In this document: piece after piece, positions 7,763-9,021 of the stretch
Numbering within the stretch: position 1 is the first letter of the stretch
How the letters are laid out: each line of letters begins with the position of its first letter
NCBI GenBank assembly: GCA_021811205.1
Contig: JAJZPK010000092.1
Coordinates: forward strand, 1-9,021
DNA from: Pseudomonadota bacterium
GTDB taxonomy: Bacteria; Pseudomonadota; Gammaproteobacteria; Burkholderiales; JABEVD01
DNA: 9,021 nucleotides
Direction: 5' to 3'
The notes under the pieces: generated by a model
Database searches by the model: none
Told to the model about the DNA's origin: nothing
What the model saw: only the letters and a program-made list of their open reading frames with translations
Made by a program: the position numbers and the translations under genes

Positions 7763-8826
7763 CCTGCCTTGGCGAGAGAACCGAGCTTCATGGACAATGC
7801 GGCGAGCCTGGCTCCGTTTTCAAGACCTTCCACGAATCTTTCGGGAATTCCGGAAAGCCCGATCTGCGCCCCGACGAGCGCACCGGTCAGCATCGCGCGC
7901 GACATGTTCTGCCCCCCGCCGTTGATTGCGTGAAGCACGGCCGATTCGAAATCGCTTGAGAAGCGTGAAGCGAGATAATAGGCAGCGGGAAGCTGATGGT
8001 AGATGGCGCAGGGCATGCCGTAGACGATCGATGCTTTCCAGGCGGGATCGATCCTGATTCCGGGATCGATCGCGGCAAGCGCGCAATAATGTGGCGTGAG
8101 CAGGGCGTCGGGGGAAGAGAACCTTCCTGCGAGCGGCGGGTCCGGGTCGCCGGGTCTCGGCGGCATGAAATTGTCCCGCACCACGGAATGGAAGGGCAGC
8201 TCGCCCTTCTGGACGAGCTTCATCAGCTTGCCCGATATGCCGGAATCGAGCTTCTCTCCCATGACGAGCAGGGAAAGCACGCAATTGTAGGCCGTGGTCA
8301 TGGCGACGATCGCCTCGTCGCCCTGGGTCAGGATGCAGTTCGAAGAGACATGGGTTGCGACCTTGTGCGGATTGCTCGCGTATCTGGCCGCAAGGACGAT
8401 CGCCCGCTCTGCAGCTTCGGTGGTGTCGGCATGTCCTCCCGTCTCGCGCCAGCTCTTTTTCTGGAGGACGCGGCGCCGGTAGGCTTCCCTGATCGACTGG
8501 CTGGTGTATCCTCCGGGACCGTTGGCCGGGCTTCCGTCGATAAGGGGGAAGAGCTCTTCGTCGAACCGCCTCGTGAAGTCCTCCTCGACGTATTCCCCTT
8601 TCTCGACGACCGATTCGAGCAGCATGACGAGGATCAGTCCCGACTGGGAAAGCTGGCCTGCTTCCATCCCGGCGTGATAGCGGTGAGGCTTCGGCGTGGT
8701 GTAACCGGAAATCCAGGGGCCGAAATCCCTGCGCATTTCCTCGAGATCGTAATACCAGTGGCAGCCCAGACCGAGCGCGTCGCCGATCAATGCGCCCATG
8801 ACCGCACCTGCTGCCCGATCTTCCAT
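7759..8826 (-). CDS. ADP-ribosylglycohydrolase-fold protein (DraG/ARH superfamily) lacking metal ligands
   Basis: The 355 residues show the ADP-ribosylglycohydrolase (DraG/ARH) fold: N-terminal AGAVMGALIGDALG (GDALG at 15-19), GGHADTTEAAERAI (130-143) and C-terminal INGGGQNMSRAMLTGALVGAQIGLSGIP (301-328). Active members remove ADP-ribose with two magnesium ions held by a T-D-D motif and by a D-x-D in the pattern NxGGDxD[TS]. Here the first site reads GQLSQSG (57-63), so T-D-D becomes Ser60-Gln61-Ser62. The second reads NGGGQNMS (302-309), so the two aspartates become Gln306 and Met308. Classical dimetal hydrolase activity is therefore unlikely. It may be a pseudoenzyme, a nucleotide- or ADP-ribose-binding protein, or a divergent enzyme. 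The rest is neat and uninterrupted, which argues against decay. No signal peptide or membrane segment is evident. It starts at an ATG six bases after GGAGG, has its own sigma-70-like promoter, and converges on ovoA with a four-base overlap at the stop codons. The substrate is unknown. Confidence 0.82.
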   Translation of the reverse strand: MEDRAAGAVMGALIGDALGLGCHWYYDLEEMRRDFGPWISGYTTPKPHRYHAGMEAGQLSQSGLILVMLLESVVEKGEYVEEDFTRRFDEELFPLIDGSPANGPGGYTSQSIREAYRRRVLQKKSWRETGGHADTTEAAERAIVLAARYASNPHKVATHVSSNCILTQGDEAIVAMTTAYNCVLSLLVMGEKLDSGISGKLMKLVQKGELPFHSVVRDNFMPPRPGDPDPPLAGRFSSPDALLTPHYCALAAIDPGIRIDPAWKASIVYGMPCAIYHQLPAAYYLASRFSSDFESAVLHAINGGGQNMSRAMLTGALVGAQIGLSGIPERFVEGLENGARLAALSMKLGSLAKAG

Positions 8827-8832
8827 ATCCCG

Positions 8833-8837
8833 CCTCC
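8833..8837 (-). promoter_or_regulatory. strong ribosome binding site of the ARH-fold gene
   Basis: Read on the minus strand, GGAGG stands six bases before the ATG at 8826. It is the best Shine-Dalgarno sequence in the window and fixes the start of the ADP-ribosylglycohydrolase-fold gene. Confidence 0.8.
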
Positions 8838-8852
8838 GAAGTCGATGTTCAA

Positions 8853-8881
8853 TCTATATGTCGAGGCGCGGGCGCTGTCAA
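8853..8881 (-). promoter_or_regulatory. sigma-70 promoter of the ARH-fold gene
   Basis: On the minus strand, a perfect -35 TTGACA (8876-8881) is followed after exactly 17 bases by TATAGA (8853-8858), which matches the -10 consensus at four of six positions. Transcription would begin near 8846, giving a leader of about 20 bases that includes the GGAGG site. The promoter lies between the tRNA-Val gene and the coding region, so the gene need not depend on read-through from the tRNA. No operator repeat is obvious around it. Confidence 0.7.
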
Positions 8882-8906
8882 GCCGGGAGAGGATGGGGGT
8901 TCGAAT

Positions 8907-8981
8907 TGGTGGGCGATACTGGGATCGAACCAGTGGCTTCCACCGTGTGAAGGTGGCACTCTACCGCTGAGTTAATCGCCC
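8907..8981 (-). tRNA. tRNA-Val, anticodon CAC
   Basis: The minus strand folds as a complete 75-base tRNA that reads valine codon GTG. The acceptor stem GGGCGAT pairs with ATCGCCC. The D arm is ACTC-AGCGGTA-GAGT. The anticodon arm is CCACC-TTCACAC-GGTGG with anticodon CAC. The variable loop is short and the T arm is ACTGG-TTCGATC-CCAGT. Discriminator A and CCA are encoded (8907-8910). All stems are perfectly paired. The gene stands alone here, in the same direction as the ARH-fold gene. No terminator hairpin is seen in the 25 bases after it, so some read-through is possible. Confidence 0.96.
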
Positions 8982-8991
8982 GAGGGGGAGC

Positions 8992-9020
8992 ATTCTACCA
9001 CGATTCAGGCGTAAAAGCTC
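8992..9020 (-). promoter_or_regulatory. promoter of tRNA-Val
   Basis: On the minus strand, TAGAAT (8992-8997) is preceded directly by TGG, the extended -10 pattern. It ends 10 bases before the mature tRNA 5' end, so the leader would be only about three bases. The hexamer 17 bases upstream (GAGCTT, 9015-9020) is a poor -35, consistent with reliance on the extended -10. The bases between the -10 box and the likely start are GC-rich (GCTCCCC), a discriminator type linked in other bacteria to stringent (ppGpp) control of stable RNA genes. Confidence 0.6.
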
Positions 9021-9021
9021 G

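Noticed and set aside
8043..8071. Two copies of an 11-base direct repeat starting CGGGATCGATC, 18 bases apart
   Set aside because: It is inside the ARH-fold coding region and reflects the local peptide DPGIRIDP and its codons. No site function is supported.
8897..8910. GGTTCGAATT next to the tRNA as a second tRNA T-arm or an integration scar
   Set aside because: No matching stem, acceptor or anticodon arm exists, and no integrase or duplicated tRNA end is seen in the window.
7996..8970. Long plus-strand open frame (324 codons) opposite the ARH-fold gene and running into the tRNA
   Set aside because: The minus-strand protein has family motifs, a promoter and a ribosome binding site. The plus frame crosses a tRNA gene and has none of these.

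Overview
The window looks like an ordinary chromosomal segment of a proteobacterium, most likely a betaproteobacterium. This rests on the style of the threonine dehydratase, the slt-cca gene pair and the E. coli-like CCA enzyme with an HD domain; it is an inference from protein features, not a database match. The DNA is moderately GC-rich and genes are packed almost without gaps. No insertion sequence, integrase, CRISPR array or phage gene is visible. No intergenic stretch exceeds about 100 bases.

Layout. Bases 1-92 are a leader with a possible -10 box at the very edge. Five plus-strand genes follow in one tight run, probably a single operon: ilvA (93-1604), a J-domain/transmembrane/proline-rich/ankyrin protein (1608-2600), a Slt70-type soluble lytic transglycosylase (2572-4494), the CCA-adding enzyme cca (4491-5696), and ovoA (5693-7762), which encodes 5-histidylcysteine sulfoxide synthase fused to the ovothiol methyltransferase. 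The junctions are 3 bases apart, 29 bases overlapping, 4 overlapping (ATGA) and 4 overlapping (ATGA). On the minus strand, converging on ovoA and sharing its stop position, is an ADP-ribosylglycohydrolase-fold protein (7759-8826) with its own good promoter and ribosome binding site. Upstream of it, also on the minus strand, is tRNA-Val(CAC) (8907-8981) with a promoter at the window edge.

How the genes work together. The plus-strand run mixes isoleucine biosynthesis, envelope/proteostasis, peptidoglycan turnover, tRNA maturation and thiol-antioxidant synthesis, so it reads as a housekeeping operon with ovoA appended rather than as one pathway. The ovothiol sulfoxide lyase (OvoB) is not in the window.

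The most noteworthy items are: (1) the DraG/ARH-fold protein next to ovoA, which keeps the family's structural motifs but has lost the acidic metal ligands in both signature motifs, so it is either a pseudoenzyme or an enzyme with new chemistry; (2) the coupling of ovoA translation to cca; and (3) the unusual J-domain/ankyrin membrane protein. No convincing wholly new multi-gene system is evident.
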